Positions 16,029 through 25,581 of a DNA stretch of 30,160 nucleotides are shown piece by piece. Below the pieces are notes generated by a model. It ran no database searches. It was not told the DNA's origin and saw nothing but the letters and a program-made list of their open reading frames with translations. The stretch is from an uncultured Alistipes sp. (GTDB lineage: Bacteria > Bacteroidota > Bacteroidia > Bacteroidales > Rikenellaceae): NCBI RefSeq assembly GCF_949296715.1, contig NZ_CASFQD010000008.1, positions 1 through 30,160 on the forward strand, in the 5' to 3' direction. Positions within the stretch are counted from its first letter, which is position 1. Each line of letters opens with the position of its first letter. The position numbers and the translations under genes were made by a program.

Positions 16029-17198
16029 ATGACACAGCCCCTGAACGGTGCCTTTCCCGATACGAAACCCCACTACGCGATCCTCGACGGACTGCGCGGC
16101 GTGGCGGCCCTCGTGGTCGTCTGCTTCCACCTGTTCGAGGCCTACGCCACGAGCCACCTCGACCAGCGCATCAACCACGGCTACCTGGCCGTCGACTTCT
16201 TCTTCCTCCTCTCGGGCTTCGTCATCGGATACGCCTACGACGACCGCTGGCGGCACCTCACGGCCGGGGAGTTCCTCAAGCGGCGTCTCGTGCGCCTGCA
16301 CCCGATGATCCTCTTCGGGGCGCTGCTCGGCGGCGCGATGTTCTACGTGCAGGAGTGCCCCGTGTGGGACGTGGCGGCCGTGAGCCTCGGGGCGCTGGCC
16401 GTCGCCACGCTCCTCAACGCCCTGCTCATCCCGGCGCCCGTGGGGTGCGAGGTCCGCGGTCTGGGCGAGATGTACCCGCTCAACGGCCCGAGCTGGTCGC
16501 TGCTCTTCGAGTACATCGCCAACCTCTGCTATGCGCTCTTCATCCACCGCCTGTCGACCCGCGCCCTCGCCGCACTGGTCGCCGCAACCGGGGCCGGGCT
16601 GGCGCTCTACGCCACGCTCGGACCGCTGGGCGACATCTGCGTCGGCTACTCGCTCACGGGCATGGAGTTCCTCGGCGGCATGCTCCGCGTGCTGTTCGCC
16701 TTCCCGGCCGGACTGCTCCTCTACCGCCTCTTCCGCCGCGGCGGGGCGCTCCGCATCCGCGGCGCCTTCTGGTGGTGCGGTCTGACGGTCGTGGCGCTGC
16801 TCGCCGTGCCCCGCATCGGCGGGGCCGACGCCCGCTGGATGAACGGTCTCTACGACACGCTCTGCGCCGTGGCGGCCTTCCCGCTGCTGGTATGGCTCGG
16901 CGCCTCGGGCCAAACGACCGACCGCTTCACGGGGGCGCTGTGCCGCTTCCTCGGCGAGGTCTCCTACCCGCTCTACATCGTCCACTACCCCTTCATCTAC
17001 CTTTACTACGGGTGGGTGAAGCGCGAACAGCTCACCTTCGGCGAGTCCCTGCCCGGAGCCGCGGCGCTCGTCGCGGGGTGCCTGCTGCTGGCATGGGCCA
17101 GCCTGAAATGCTACGACATACCGATCCGCAAACGGCTCACGGAGCGCCTGCTCAAGCGCAACGGCCGGCCGGCGGGTCCGAAACATACGACACCATGA
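16029..17198 (+). CDS. Acyltransferase-3 family membrane protein (OafA/YrhL type)
   Basis: A 389-residue multi-pass membrane protein. The N-terminal motif HYAILDGLRGVAALVVVCFH carries the LDGLRG and histidine expected of the acyltransferase-3 family, and AVDFFFLLSGFVIGYAYDD and FLKRRLVRLHPM follow, matching the family's FF.lSGF and R-R-x-x-R-x-x-P regions. About ten hydrophobic segments span the rest, and LGEVSYPLYIVHYPFIYLYY near residue 315 is the conserved late helix. Members acetylate or acylate sugars of cell-surface polysaccharides. Being just after lpxB suggests, but does not show, a role in lipopolysaccharide decoration. Its stop overlaps the next start in an ATGA. Confidence 0.92.
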   Translation: MTQPLNGAFPDTKPHYAILDGLRGVAALVVVCFHLFEAYATSHLDQRINHGYLAVDFFFLLSGFVIGYAYDDRWRHLTAGEFLKRRLVRLHPMILFGALLGGAMFYVQECPVWDVAAVSLGALAVATLLNALLIPAPVGCEVRGLGEMYPLNGPSWSLLFEYIANLCYALFIHRLSTRALAALVAATGAGLALYATLGPLGDICVGYSLTGMEFLGGMLRVLFAFPAGLLLYRLFRRGGALRIRGAFWWCGLTVVALLAVPRIGGADARWMNGLYDTLCAVAAFPLLVWLGASGQTTDRFTGALCRFLGEVSYPLYIVHYPFIYLYYGWVKREQLTFGESLPGAAALVAGCLLLAWASLKCYDIPIRKRLTERLLKRNGRPAGPKHTTP

Positions 17199-17830
17199 AG
17201 ATCATCTGCATCGCCCGCAACTATGCGGCGCACGCCGAAGAGCTGCACCGCGCCGTCGGCGGCGGCACCGCCCGCCCGGCCGAGCCGGTCTGGTTCCTGA
17301 AGCCCGACACGGCGCTGCTGCGCAACAACGACCCCTTCTACATCCCCGCCTTCTCGCAGCAGGTGGACTACGAGTGCGAGCTGGTCGTGCGCATCAACCG
17401 CGTGGGGCGCGCCATCTCCGAGCGCTTCGCCCACCGCTACTACGACGAGGTGGGACTTGGCATCGACTTCACGGCCCGCGACCTCCAGCGGCAGGCCATC
17501 GCCGAGGGGCTGCCGTGGGAGCGCAGCAAGGCCTTCGACCACTCGGCGGCCCTCTCACCCGTGTTCATCCCGCTCCCGGAGCTGGGCGGCGACATCCGCC
17601 GCCTGCACTTCACGCTGGAGGTCAACGGCCAGGTGCGCCAGCGCGGCGACACGTCCGAGATGCTCTTCGACGTCGACCGGCTGATCGCCGCCGTGTCGCA
17701 GCAGATGACCCTGCGCATGGGCGACCTGCTCTACACCGGCACCCCGGCGGGTGTCGGGCCCGTCCATGCGGGCGACAATCTCCGCGCCGCGCTCGAGGGG
17801 CGCGAACTGCTCAACTTCGACATCCGCTAA
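17195..17830 (+). CDS. Fumarylacetoacetate hydrolase family protein
   Basis: From ATG 17195 the protein is 211 residues (MKIICIARNYAAHAEELHRA). This start makes a 4-base ATGA overlap with the acyltransferase gene, and the longer open frame upstream is a shadow over lpxB. Metal ligands are expected in DYECELVVRI and in GIDFTARDLQRQA. The C-terminal GDLLYTGTPAGVGPVHAGD matches the family loop. Related enzymes act as acylpyruvate hydrolases or oxaloacetate decarboxylases; the substrate here is not known. The 12-base gap to maf suggests co-transcription. Confidence 0.93.
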   Translation: MKIICIARNYAAHAEELHRAVGGGTARPAEPVWFLKPDTALLRNNDPFYIPAFSQQVDYECELVVRINRVGRAISERFAHRYYDEVGLGIDFTARDLQRQAIAEGLPWERSKAFDHSAALSPVFIPLPELGGDIRRLHFTLEVNGQVRQRGDTSEMLFDVDRLIAAVSQQMTLRMGDLLYTGTPAGVGPVHAGDNLRAALEGRELLNFDIR

Positions 17831-17842
17831 CATCCGCACACC

Positions 17843-18442
17843 ATGCTGCTGCACGAAAAACTCCGCTCCCGCCGCCTGCTGCTCGCCTCGCAGTCCCCGC
17901 GCCGCCGGGAGCTCATGACCGCCTGCGGCCTGCCCTATACCCTCGCCCCGAAATACGACTGCGAGGAGCGCTACCCCGCGGCGCTGCCCGCCCGCGAGGT
18001 GCCGGTCTTCCTCTCGCGCCTGAAGAGCGAGGCCTACCCCGCGCCGCTCGCCGCCGGGGAGATTCTGCTCACGGCCGACACGGTGGTCGTGCTCCGCGAC
18101 CGCGTGCTGGGCAAGCCCGCCGGCCGCGACGAGGCGCTGGCGATGCTCCGCGCCCTCTCGGGCCACCGCCACACGGTCGTCTCGGGCGTCACGCTCCGCA
18201 CCGCCGCCCGCATGCACACCTTCGCCGTCGAGACCGACGTCTGGTTCCGCCCCCTGACCGACGAGGAGATCGTCTACTACGTCGACACGTTCCGTCCCTT
18301 CGACAAGGCCGGCGCCTACGGCATTCAGGAGTGGATCGGCTACGCCGCGATCGAGCGCATCGACGGCTCGTTCTACAACGTCATGGGGCTGCCCGTACAG
18401 CGGCTCTACACCGAACTGGAAAAATTCACCGACCTGTTATAA
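17843..18442 (+). CDS. maf: Maf family nucleoside triphosphate pyrophosphatase
   Basis: A 199-residue protein, the usual size. The N-terminal substrate loop ASQSPRRRELMTACGL, DTVVVLRDRVLGKP, and MLRALSGHRHTVVSGVTL in the middle all match Maf/YhdE, and FRPFDKAGAYGIQEWIG with YNVMGLPVQRLY closes the active site. Bacterial Maf proteins hydrolyse dTTP, UTP or modified nucleotides to monophosphates and pyrophosphate and affect septum formation when overproduced. The subfamily residues suggest the dTTP/UTP type, with modest certainty. It is separated from the S46 peptidase by four bases. Confidence 0.95.
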   Translation: MLLHEKLRSRRLLLASQSPRRRELMTACGLPYTLAPKYDCEERYPAALPAREVPVFLSRLKSEAYPAPLAAGEILLTADTVVVLRDRVLGKPAGRDEALAMLRALSGHRHTVVSGVTLRTAARMHTFAVETDVWFRPLTDEEIVYYVDTFRPFDKAGAYGIQEWIGYAAIERIDGSFYNVMGLPVQRLYTELEKFTDLL

Positions 18443-18446
18443 CCCT

Positions 18447-20426
18447 ATGAAACGAACCTTGCTGACACTGCTGGCGGCGCTGACGCTGCTGCCCGCCCTC
18501 GCCGATGAGGGCATGTGGCTCCCGAGCCTCATCTCGACGCGCATCGACGACATGCGCGCCAAAGGATTCCGCCTCACGGCCGAAGAGATCTACTCGATCA
18601 ACCGCGCCTCGATGAAGGATGCCGTCGTGCTCTTCGACGGCGGCTGCACGGGCGAGCTGATCTCGGCCGAAGGGCTGCTGCTGACCAACCACCACTGCGG
18701 CTACGACGCCATCCAGGCCCACTCGTCCGTCGAGCACGACTACCTGACCTACGGATTCTGGGCCCGCACGCGCGCCGAGGAGCTGCCCAACGAGAAGCTG
18801 AACGTGAAGTTCCTCGTCAGGATGGAGGAGATCACCGACCGCCTCGCGGCGGGCGAGACGGCCGCGGAGATCATCCGCGCGGCCGAGGCCGAAGGGACGG
18901 GCTACAAGGCTGCCGTCGAACAGATGTACTACGGCAACCAGCAGTTCCTGTTCGTCTACGAGCAGTTCGACGACGTGCGCCTCGTGGCGGCGCCGCCCTC
19001 GTCGATCGGCAAGTTCGGCGGCGACACCGACAACTGGATCTGGCCGCGCCACACGGGCGACTTCTCCCTCTTCCGCATCTACGCCTCGAAGGAGAACAAG
19101 CCGGCGGCCTACTCGCCCGACAACGTCCCCTACCGACCGAAAAAGCACTTCACGATCTCGACGAAAGGGGTGCGCGAGGGTGACTTCACGATGATCTACG
19201 GCTTCCCGGGCAACACGCAGGAGTACATCCTCTCGGACGCCGTGGCCTACATCGCCGAGCGCTCCGACCCGGCGAAGATCGCCATCCGCGACGGACGCCT
19301 CGCGATCATCGCCGCCGCCCAGGCGGGCGACCCGGCGCTGCGCATCCACTATGCGGCCAAGCACGCCGCCATCGCCAACGCCTGGAAGAAGTGGCAGGGC
19401 GAGGTGCTGGGCATCACGCGCCGCGGCACCGTGGCCGCGAAGCGCGACTATGAGGAGCGCTTCGAAGCGTGGGCCGCGGACAAACCCGCCTACCGCGACG
19501 TCGTGCGCGACCTCAAGGCCGAATACGCCCGCGTCACGGAGCCCTACTTCGCCCGCGAGATCACGCTGGAGACGCTGCGCTCGCTGCCCGCGAAGTACAC
19601 CGACGCGGAGCGCGCCGAGGAGCTCTTCGCCCGGCGCGAAGCGACCGAACGGAGCCTCTACCGCTACCTCTTCGGCCAGTACGCCGACCGCTGCCCGGTA
19701 CAGTACCAGGTGCCGGAGTTCCTCGACGGCGTGGCGGCGGACGGTTCCGTCGAGGCCTTTGCCGACCGGGTCTTCGAGGAGGTCTGGCAGGGCGGCGCAA
19801 CGCCCCTCTCGGACTCGCTGCGTGCGGGCGTCACGCGCATGACGAAGCACATCGGCTGGCTGCTCGGGACCGACGCCCTGCGCAACCTCAACAGCCGTCG
19901 CCTGAACGAGCTCTACACGCTCTACATCCGCGGGCTGCGCGAGTGGGACACCACGCGGGCCTTCTACCCCGACGCCAACCTCACGCTGCGCGTGGCCTAC
20001 GGCTCCGTCGCGGGCTATGAGTACGCCGACGGCGAGTACCACACGCCGCAGACGACCCTCGACGGCATCATCGCCAAGGACAACCCCGAAATCTACGACT
20101 ACGACATTCCGCAGCGGCTGCGCGACCTCTACGCGACGAAGGAGTACGGACGCTGGGGCGTCGAGATCGACGGCCGCCGCACGGTGCCGGTCTGCTTCCT
20201 GGCGACGAACCACACGACGGGCGGCAACTCCGGATCGCCGGTGCTGAACGCCCGCGGCGAGCTCGTCGGCCTGAACTTCGACCGCACGTGGCGCTCGACG
20301 ATGAGCGACATTGCCTTCGACCCGACGATCTGCCGCAACATCGCCGTGGACATCCGCTACGTGCTGTTCGTCATCGACCGCGTCGGCGATGCCGGAGAGC
20401 TCATCCGGGAGATGACGCTCCGCTGA
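18447..20426 (+). CDS. S46 family dipeptidyl-peptidase, DPP11-like
   Basis: A 659-residue secreted peptidase with signal peptide MKRTLLTLLAALTLLPALA and mature start DEGMWLPS. The catalytic triad is visible: histidine in LLTNHHCGYDAIQ (82/83), aspartate in GGDTDNWIW (191-199) and serine S595 in GGNSGSPV. S46 enzymes release dipeptides from oligopeptide N-termini in the periplasm. The residue 18 positions after the serine is R613 in NFDRTW. In Porphyromonas gingivalis the equivalent arginine (Arg673, Ser655) gives DPP11 its Asp/Glu specificity, whereas DPP7 has glycine. The family is certain; the specificity is inferred. It is the last gene of the plus-strand series and is followed by a strong hairpin. 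Confidence 0.95.
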   Translation: MKRTLLTLLAALTLLPALADEGMWLPSLISTRIDDMRAKGFRLTAEEIYSINRASMKDAVVLFDGGCTGELISAEGLLLTNHHCGYDAIQAHSSVEHDYLTYGFWARTRAEELPNEKLNVKFLVRMEEITDRLAAGETAAEIIRAAEAEGTGYKAAVEQMYYGNQQFLFVYEQFDDVRLVAAPPSSIGKFGGDTDNWIWPRHTGDFSLFRIYASKENKPAAYSPDNVPYRPKKHFTISTKGVREGDFTMIYGFPGNTQEYILSDAVAYIAERSDPAKIAIRDGRLAIIAAAQAGDPALRIHYAAKHAAIANAWKKWQGEVLGITRRGTVAAKRDYEERFEAWAADKPAYRDVVRDLKAEYARVTEPYFAREITLETLRSLPAKYTDAERAEELFARREATERSLYRYLFGQYADRCPVQYQVPEFLDGVAADGSVEAFADRVFEEVWQGGATPLSDSLRAGVTRMTKHIGWLLGTDALRNLNSRRLNELYTLYIRGLREWDTTRAFYPDANLTLRVAYGSVAGYEYADGEYHTPQTTLDGIIAKDNPEIYDYDIPQRLRDLYATKEYGRWGVEIDGRRTVPVCFLATNHTTGGNSGSPVLNARGELVGLNFDRTWRSTMSDIAFDPTICRNIAVDIRYVLFVIDRVGDAGELIREMTLR

Positions 20427-20479
20427 TGCGTACCGCCCGACAGGGCGGAGAAGCGGGCCGAACGGCCTTTCCGACCGAT

Positions 20480-20509
20480 ACGACGGGACCTTTTGCGGGG
20501 TCCCGTCGT
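20480..20509 (+). terminator. Hairpin terminator after the S46 peptidase gene
   Basis: ACGACGGGACC and GGTCCCGTCGT form a perfect 11-bp stem with an 8-base loop (TTTTGCGG), followed by TGTTT. The T-tract is short, but the position 50 bases after the stop fits a terminator of the plus-strand operon. Confidence 0.7.
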
Positions 20510-20548
20510 TGTTTCGGAGCTATTTTTTCGGGATTTTGTCAGAAAAAT

Positions 20549-20579
20549 TTTGCGAATCACAAAATAGTATCTATATTTG
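20549..20579 (+). promoter_or_regulatory. Promoter of tRNA-Leu (TTTG-N19-TATATTTG)
   Basis: TTTG at 20549-20552 and TATATTTG at 20572-20579 are separated by exactly 19 bases, a textbook Bacteroidota housekeeping promoter. The tRNA begins 29 bases after the -7 box. Confidence 0.85.
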
Positions 20580-20608
20580 CACACCCGAATTACAAATCGG
20601 CCGTACAG

Positions 20609-20697
20609 GCCCAGGTGGTGAAATTGGTAGACACGCTACTTTGAGGGGGTAGTGAACAATTGCGTTCGTGCAAGTTCGAGTCTTGTCCTGGGCACCA
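20609..20697 (+). tRNA. tRNA-Leu(GAG), CCA encoded
   Basis: An 89-base class II tRNA. The acceptor stem GCCCAGG (20609-20615) pairs with CCTGGGC (20687-20693), followed by discriminator A and an encoded CCA. The anticodon stem CTACT/GGTAG encloses TTGAGGG, giving anticodon GAG for leucine CUC/CUU codons. The long variable arm and the T-arm GTTCGAGTC are as expected for leucine. Confidence 0.96.
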
Positions 20698-20699
20698 AG

Positions 20700-20731
20700 A
20701 ACCGCGTCAGACGAAAGTTTGACGCGGTTTT
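20700..20731 (+). terminator. tRNA-Leu terminator hairpin (first copy)
   Basis: AACCGCGTCA and TGACGCGGTT form a 10-bp stem with a 10-base loop, ending in TTTT. The stem bases CCGCGTCA/TGACGCGG recur at 21850-21875 beyond the DUF3800 gene. Confidence 0.8.
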
Positions 20732-20796
20732 ACTATATCTTCATGACACGAAATATCCGTCAACGGGTTTTCTATTGCTAAATTCGTTAAGATTTC

Positions 20797-20827
20797 TTGG
20801 ATATCGAAAGCCCTTTCCTTATATTTG
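20797..20827 (+). promoter_or_regulatory. Promoter of the DUF3800 gene (TTG-N20-TATATTTG)
   Basis: TATATTTG at 20820-20827 with TTG at 20797-20799, spacer 20 bases. Transcription would begin near 20834, giving a leader of about 16 bases before ATG 20850. The gene therefore carries its own Bacteroidota promoter. Confidence 0.65.
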
Positions 20828-20849
20828 TTTTCAAAATAAAATTGAGATC

Positions 20850-21683
20850 ATGGAATATACTATATATTGCGACGAGTCTATATCAAATGGGAAATACTAT
20901 TCTGACTTTTACGGCGGAGTACTCGTTCGATCTTCTGATCTCGAATTTGTCAAACACTCTATTGACGAAAAAAAGAAAGAATTAAATCTTTTTGGTGAAA
21001 TCAAATGGACAAAGGTATCTGAAAATTATTTGCAAAAATACATGCAAATAATGACACTTTTTTTTGATTTTGTGAAACAAGACAAAATTAAGGTACGGAT
21101 CATGTTTCGCCAAAATGCTCAAATTCCTATTAACTTAACAAAAGAACAAATTGAAAACGGATATCATCTATTATACTATCAATTTGTAAAGCATGCTTTT
21201 GGATTACGATATCATAACACAAATCCGACAGAGGATACTTATATTCGTTTATACTTCGACAAACTTCCAGACACCCATTTACAGAATGAAGCATTTAAAG
21301 CCCATATATACGGATTACAAGGACAATTGATTTTTCGTCAAGCTCGGTTAAAGATCAGATTGGACGACATAGTTGAGATCGATTCCAAAAATCACTCAAT
21401 TCAACAATGTATGGACATTGTCTTGGGAGCTATGGCTTTTCGACTAAACAATATGCACAAAGAAAAACCGAAAGGAGCTCGGACCAGAGGAAAGAAAACC
21501 ATAGCTAAAGATAAATTATACAAACATATTTTATCTTTAATAAAAGAATCTGGATTCCCTTATTTCAATATAGGAGTATCAACAGGTACACACTCTTTGA
21601 CTGATCGATGGAATCACTCATATCGCCATTGGAAATTCATACCTTCAGAATTTAGGGAAGATAAATCCAAATATAAACATTAA
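20850..21683 (+). CDS. DUF3800 domain-containing protein
   Basis: From ATG 20850 the protein is 277 residues (MEYTIYCDESISNGKYYSDF). The frame is open back to 20652, but that part would translate the tRNA tail and terminator, and the promoter lies inside it. The early acidic pair in YCDESIS and the late SIQQCMDIVLGAMAFRL (a QxxD motif) match the conserved DE and QxxD elements of DUF3800. The family has no proven activity; a nuclease-like, RNase H-type fold has been suggested, and members are often found in mobile or defence-rich regions. Base composition is very AT-rich, unlike all neighbours, with host-atypical codons such as AAA, ATA and TTA. It is almost certainly acquired DNA. Confidence 0.88.
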   Translation: MEYTIYCDESISNGKYYSDFYGGVLVRSSDLEFVKHSIDEKKKELNLFGEIKWTKVSENYLQKYMQIMTLFFDFVKQDKIKVRIMFRQNAQIPINLTKEQIENGYHLLYYQFVKHAFGLRYHNTNPTEDTYIRLYFDKLPDTHLQNEAFKAHIYGLQGQLIFRQARLKIRLDDIVEIDSKNHSIQQCMDIVLGAMAFRLNNMHKEKPKGARTRGKKTIAKDKLYKHILSLIKESGFPYFNIGVSTGTHSLTDRWNHSYRHWKFIPSEFREDKSKYKH

Positions 21684-21766
21684 AAAGTCCCGCAATACAC
21701 TAATAACCTCTCAAGTGGAACTTAAGACTTCGTGTAAAGCAGGACTTTTGTATATCTCTATACAAA
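21683..21766. other. Inverted repeats downstream of the DUF3800 gene
   Basis: AAAAGTCCCGC (21683-21693) pairs with GCAGGACTTTT (21739-21749) at 10 of 11 positions across a 45-base loop, and TTTGTATA-TCTC-TATACAAA (21747-21766) is a perfect 8-bp hairpin. They may end the DUF3800 transcript or mark the element boundary. Confidence 0.45.
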
Positions 21767-21780
21767 TATGGCGCAAAAAT

Positions 21781-21822
21781 AAAAAAAATCCAAAAAAAAT
21801 CCAAAAAAAATCCAAAAAAATC
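21781..21822 (+). repeat. Four phased A-tracts, 10-11 base period
   Basis: Four tandem copies of A7-8 followed by TCC, with a period of 10-11 bases. A-tracts in phase with the helix turn predict strong intrinsic DNA curvature. It sits in the AT-rich island between the DUF3800 gene and the second hairpin. Confidence 0.85.
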
Positions 21823-21849
21823 CGATAGTAAAAAAAATAATTGCAAAAA

Positions 21850-21881
21850 CCGCGTCAGAGTTTCCTTTGACGCGGCTTTTT
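21850..21881 (+). terminator. Second copy of the tRNA-Leu terminator-like hairpin
   Basis: CCGCGTCA (21850-21857) and TGACGCGG (21868-21875) form the same 8-bp stem as at 20702-20727, again with a 10-base loop but of different sequence, then C and T5. A-runs on the other side make it potentially bidirectional. Confidence 0.75.
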
Positions 21882-21921
21882 CGTCTCCGTACCGCCCCGC
21901 AGCGCCGGTACGCCCCGCAGC

Positions 21922-21963
21922 AAAAAGACCGGTTACGGCGGCGCAGGCCCGCCTCCGTAACCG
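21922..21963 (-). terminator. Terminator of the HdeD-like gene
   Basis: On the minus strand CGGTTACGG pairs with CCGTAACCG (9 bp) with further inner GGC/GCC pairing, then GTCTTTTT. It lies about 110 bases after the stop of the HdeD-like gene. Confidence 0.7.
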
Positions 21964-22071
21964 AGTCAAAAAAAGGATTATGAAAAAGTCCGTGCCGGAA
22001 ACCGGCACACGGATTCGGGGTCCGGTCGATATCCCGGTATCCGGAGGAGGTCCTCCGGATGCCGGGCGCCG

Positions 22072-22683
22072 TCATTCGACAATCTCCGCGTCGACAAACT
22101 CCTCCCCGTCCGAATCCCGGAACTCCCGGTTGATGCGCCGCCACTCGAAGGCCAGCGCAATCCGGAAAATCCCGTAGAGAACAAACGACAACCCGATGCA
22201 GGCGAGGATGAAGATGCCGCCATACAGGGGAGCGGCCAGAAAGACGAACGAACAGATCAGGCTCAAAATGTTGCAGGTCAGCAGCCAGCCCCACCCCGGC
22301 AGGCGGAACTCCGACAGCGCGCACGACTCGCAGATGCCGAGCACGGACTGGAACAGCATCCAGAACCCGACGACATAGATCAGCAGCGCCGTGACCAGCG
22401 GCAGGTGCAGCATCAGCAGCCACACGCCGAACAGCACTTCGATCAGTCCCCGCGCAAGGCTCCAGCCCCACGTACCGTTCCATCTGCGGTTCATGACGGC
22501 CCAGACAATATTGAAGAGAGCGCCGGCCACCAGCACCGCAATGAAAAAGGCGGTCAGCACAGCCAGCGAATCCGTCGGGACGACGAAACAGGCGACACCC
22601 GTCGCAATACCCAAAATCCCGATGACAAGCGAAATCCACCAATACCTGAAGCGATTTCCCGTCCGATGCAAATTCTTTGACAT
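22072..22683 (-). CDS. HdeD/DUF308 family membrane protein
   Basis: A 203-residue protein with six predicted membrane helices in three similar pairs (for example WWISLVIGILGIATGVACFV and LARGLIEVLFGVWLLML), the DUF308 repeat pattern. A short charged C-terminal tail (FRDSDGEEFVDAEIVE) follows. E. coli HdeD contributes to acid resistance at high cell density; the role in Bacteroidota is not shown. The start MSKNLHRTGNRFRYWW at 22683 is chosen because the TATCTTTG box at 22712-22719 would make ATG 22704 nearly leaderless; 22704 (MVKNTNAM added) remains possible. It is divergent from an AraC-type regulator, which is a candidate controller. Confidence 0.9.
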   Translation of the reverse strand: MSKNLHRTGNRFRYWWISLVIGILGIATGVACFVVPTDSLAVLTAFFIAVLVAGALFNIVWAVMNRRWNGTWGWSLARGLIEVLFGVWLLMLHLPLVTALLIYVVGFWMLFQSVLGICESCALSEFRLPGWGWLLTCNILSLICSFVFLAAPLYGGIFILACIGLSFVLYGIFRIALAFEWRRINREFRDSDGEEFVDAEIVE

Positions 22684-22711
22684 GGCATTCGTGTTTTTAA
22701 CCATTCCGTTG

Positions 22712-22719
22712 CAAAGATA
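22712..22719 (-). promoter_or_regulatory. Candidate -7 box (TATCTTTG) for the HdeD-like gene
   Basis: A full TAnnTTTG match on the minus strand, 29 bases upstream of ATG 22683. No TTTG occurs at the -33 position, which is compatible with activator dependence. Confidence 0.5.
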
Positions 22720-22810
22720 GTCCCGCCCCGCCGACTTTTTGTTACCCCTTGCGACTTAAAAATGTGCAATATTTCGTATATTCGCCCCATAATGACAAAT
22801 ATTCGGGGCG

Positions 22811-23653
22811 ATGGATATACAGAAAATACGCGCTGAAGAGTTGAAGATCGAACAGTTCGCCTTCATGGACATGACGTCCGACGACACCCGGCAGTGGCTG
22901 GACCAACCGATCTTTTTCGACGGGATCGTCGTCGGGCTATGCACCCGCGGCAGCGTCTCTTTCCGGATCAACTACCGGGAATACGGCATCTCCTCCCGGG
23001 AGATGTTCCTCTGCCTGCCCAGGTGCCTCTTCACGATCACCGGCAGCACACCCGACTTCGAAGCCAAACTGCTCCTCGTGTCGCCCGATTTTCTCTACGC
23101 CCTGCCCGTCTCCTTCGGGTTCGACTGGCTCAAGCGCATCGGGAACTGCCCGTGTCTGCAACCCTCCGACGACAGGATCGAAGACCTCATAGCCCTCTAC
23201 ACGCTGCTGGGGAGGTACGACCCGACAAACGAATACGCCGTCCAGATACGGACGGCGCTGATGCTCTCGTTCATCCTGATTGTCATTTCGCAGGTCGAAA
23301 CCGCCGCGACGGAGGGCGCCACGCTGCTCATGTCCCGGCAGGAGAAGCTGACCCGCCGTTTCTTCGACCTGATGCTGCAACACTACGAAACGCAACGCAG
23401 CATCCTCTTCTATGCCGACAAGCTCTGCACGACGGCCAAATACCTCTCCGCCGTCATCAAGAGCACGACGGGACACCCGGCACAGAGCTGGATCAACGAA
23501 GCGCTCCTCGTCGAGGCGAAGCGCTGCCTGAAGACCACCGACCTCTCGGTGCTCCAGATTTCCGAAAAGCTGCACTTCTCGACCGCCTCGTCGTTCGTCA
23601 GGTTCTTCCGCCAGCACACCGGCACCACACCGCTCGCCTACCGCAAAGGCTGA
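22811..23653 (+). CDS. AraC family transcriptional regulator
   Basis: A 280-residue protein. The N-terminal half (FFDGIVVGLCTRGSVSFRIN, FLCLPRCLFTITG) resembles a cupin-type sensing domain. The C-terminal 100 residues are an AraC/XylS double helix-turn-helix: YADKLCTTAKYLSAVIKSTT for the first HTH, then TDLSVLQISEKLHFSTASSF and VRFFRQHTGTTPLAYRKG for the second, the latter being the family signature. The effector is unknown. It is transcribed away from the HdeD-like gene with about 130 bases between starts, so it may regulate that gene or itself. A TATATTCG (22777-22784) is a one-mismatch -7 box. It is convergent with ftsH, 26 bases away. Confidence 0.95.
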   Translation: MDIQKIRAEELKIEQFAFMDMTSDDTRQWLDQPIFFDGIVVGLCTRGSVSFRINYREYGISSREMFLCLPRCLFTITGSTPDFEAKLLLVSPDFLYALPVSFGFDWLKRIGNCPCLQPSDDRIEDLIALYTLLGRYDPTNEYAVQIRTALMLSFILIVISQVETAATEGATLLMSRQEKLTRRFFDLMLQHYETQRSILFYADKLCTTAKYLSAVIKSTTGHPAQSWINEALLVEAKRCLKTTDLSVLQISEKLHFSTASSFVRFFRQHTGTTPLAYRKG

Positions 23654-23679
23654 CCCGGCCCGACGCGGCAGCGATTCCG

Positions 23680-25581
<1,902 letters not shown>

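Noticed and set aside
14847..17186. A 779-codon minus-strand frame opposite lpxB and the acyltransferase
   Set aside because: It is antisense to two clear genes and shows low-complexity Glu/Gly/His-rich composition.
20652..20849. N-terminal extension of the DUF3800 protein back to 20652
   Set aside because: It would translate the 3' half of tRNA-Leu and its terminator, and the gene's own promoter lies within it.
21781..21822. Origin of replication (AT-rich tandem repeats)
   Set aside because: No DnaA-box cluster, dnaA or other origin genes nearby; the repeats are better described as curved DNA.
21758..22642. A 294-codon minus-strand ORF rich in Phe and Ile at its end
   Set aside because: It is out of frame with the HdeD-like gene, and its end is the translation of the phased A-tracts.
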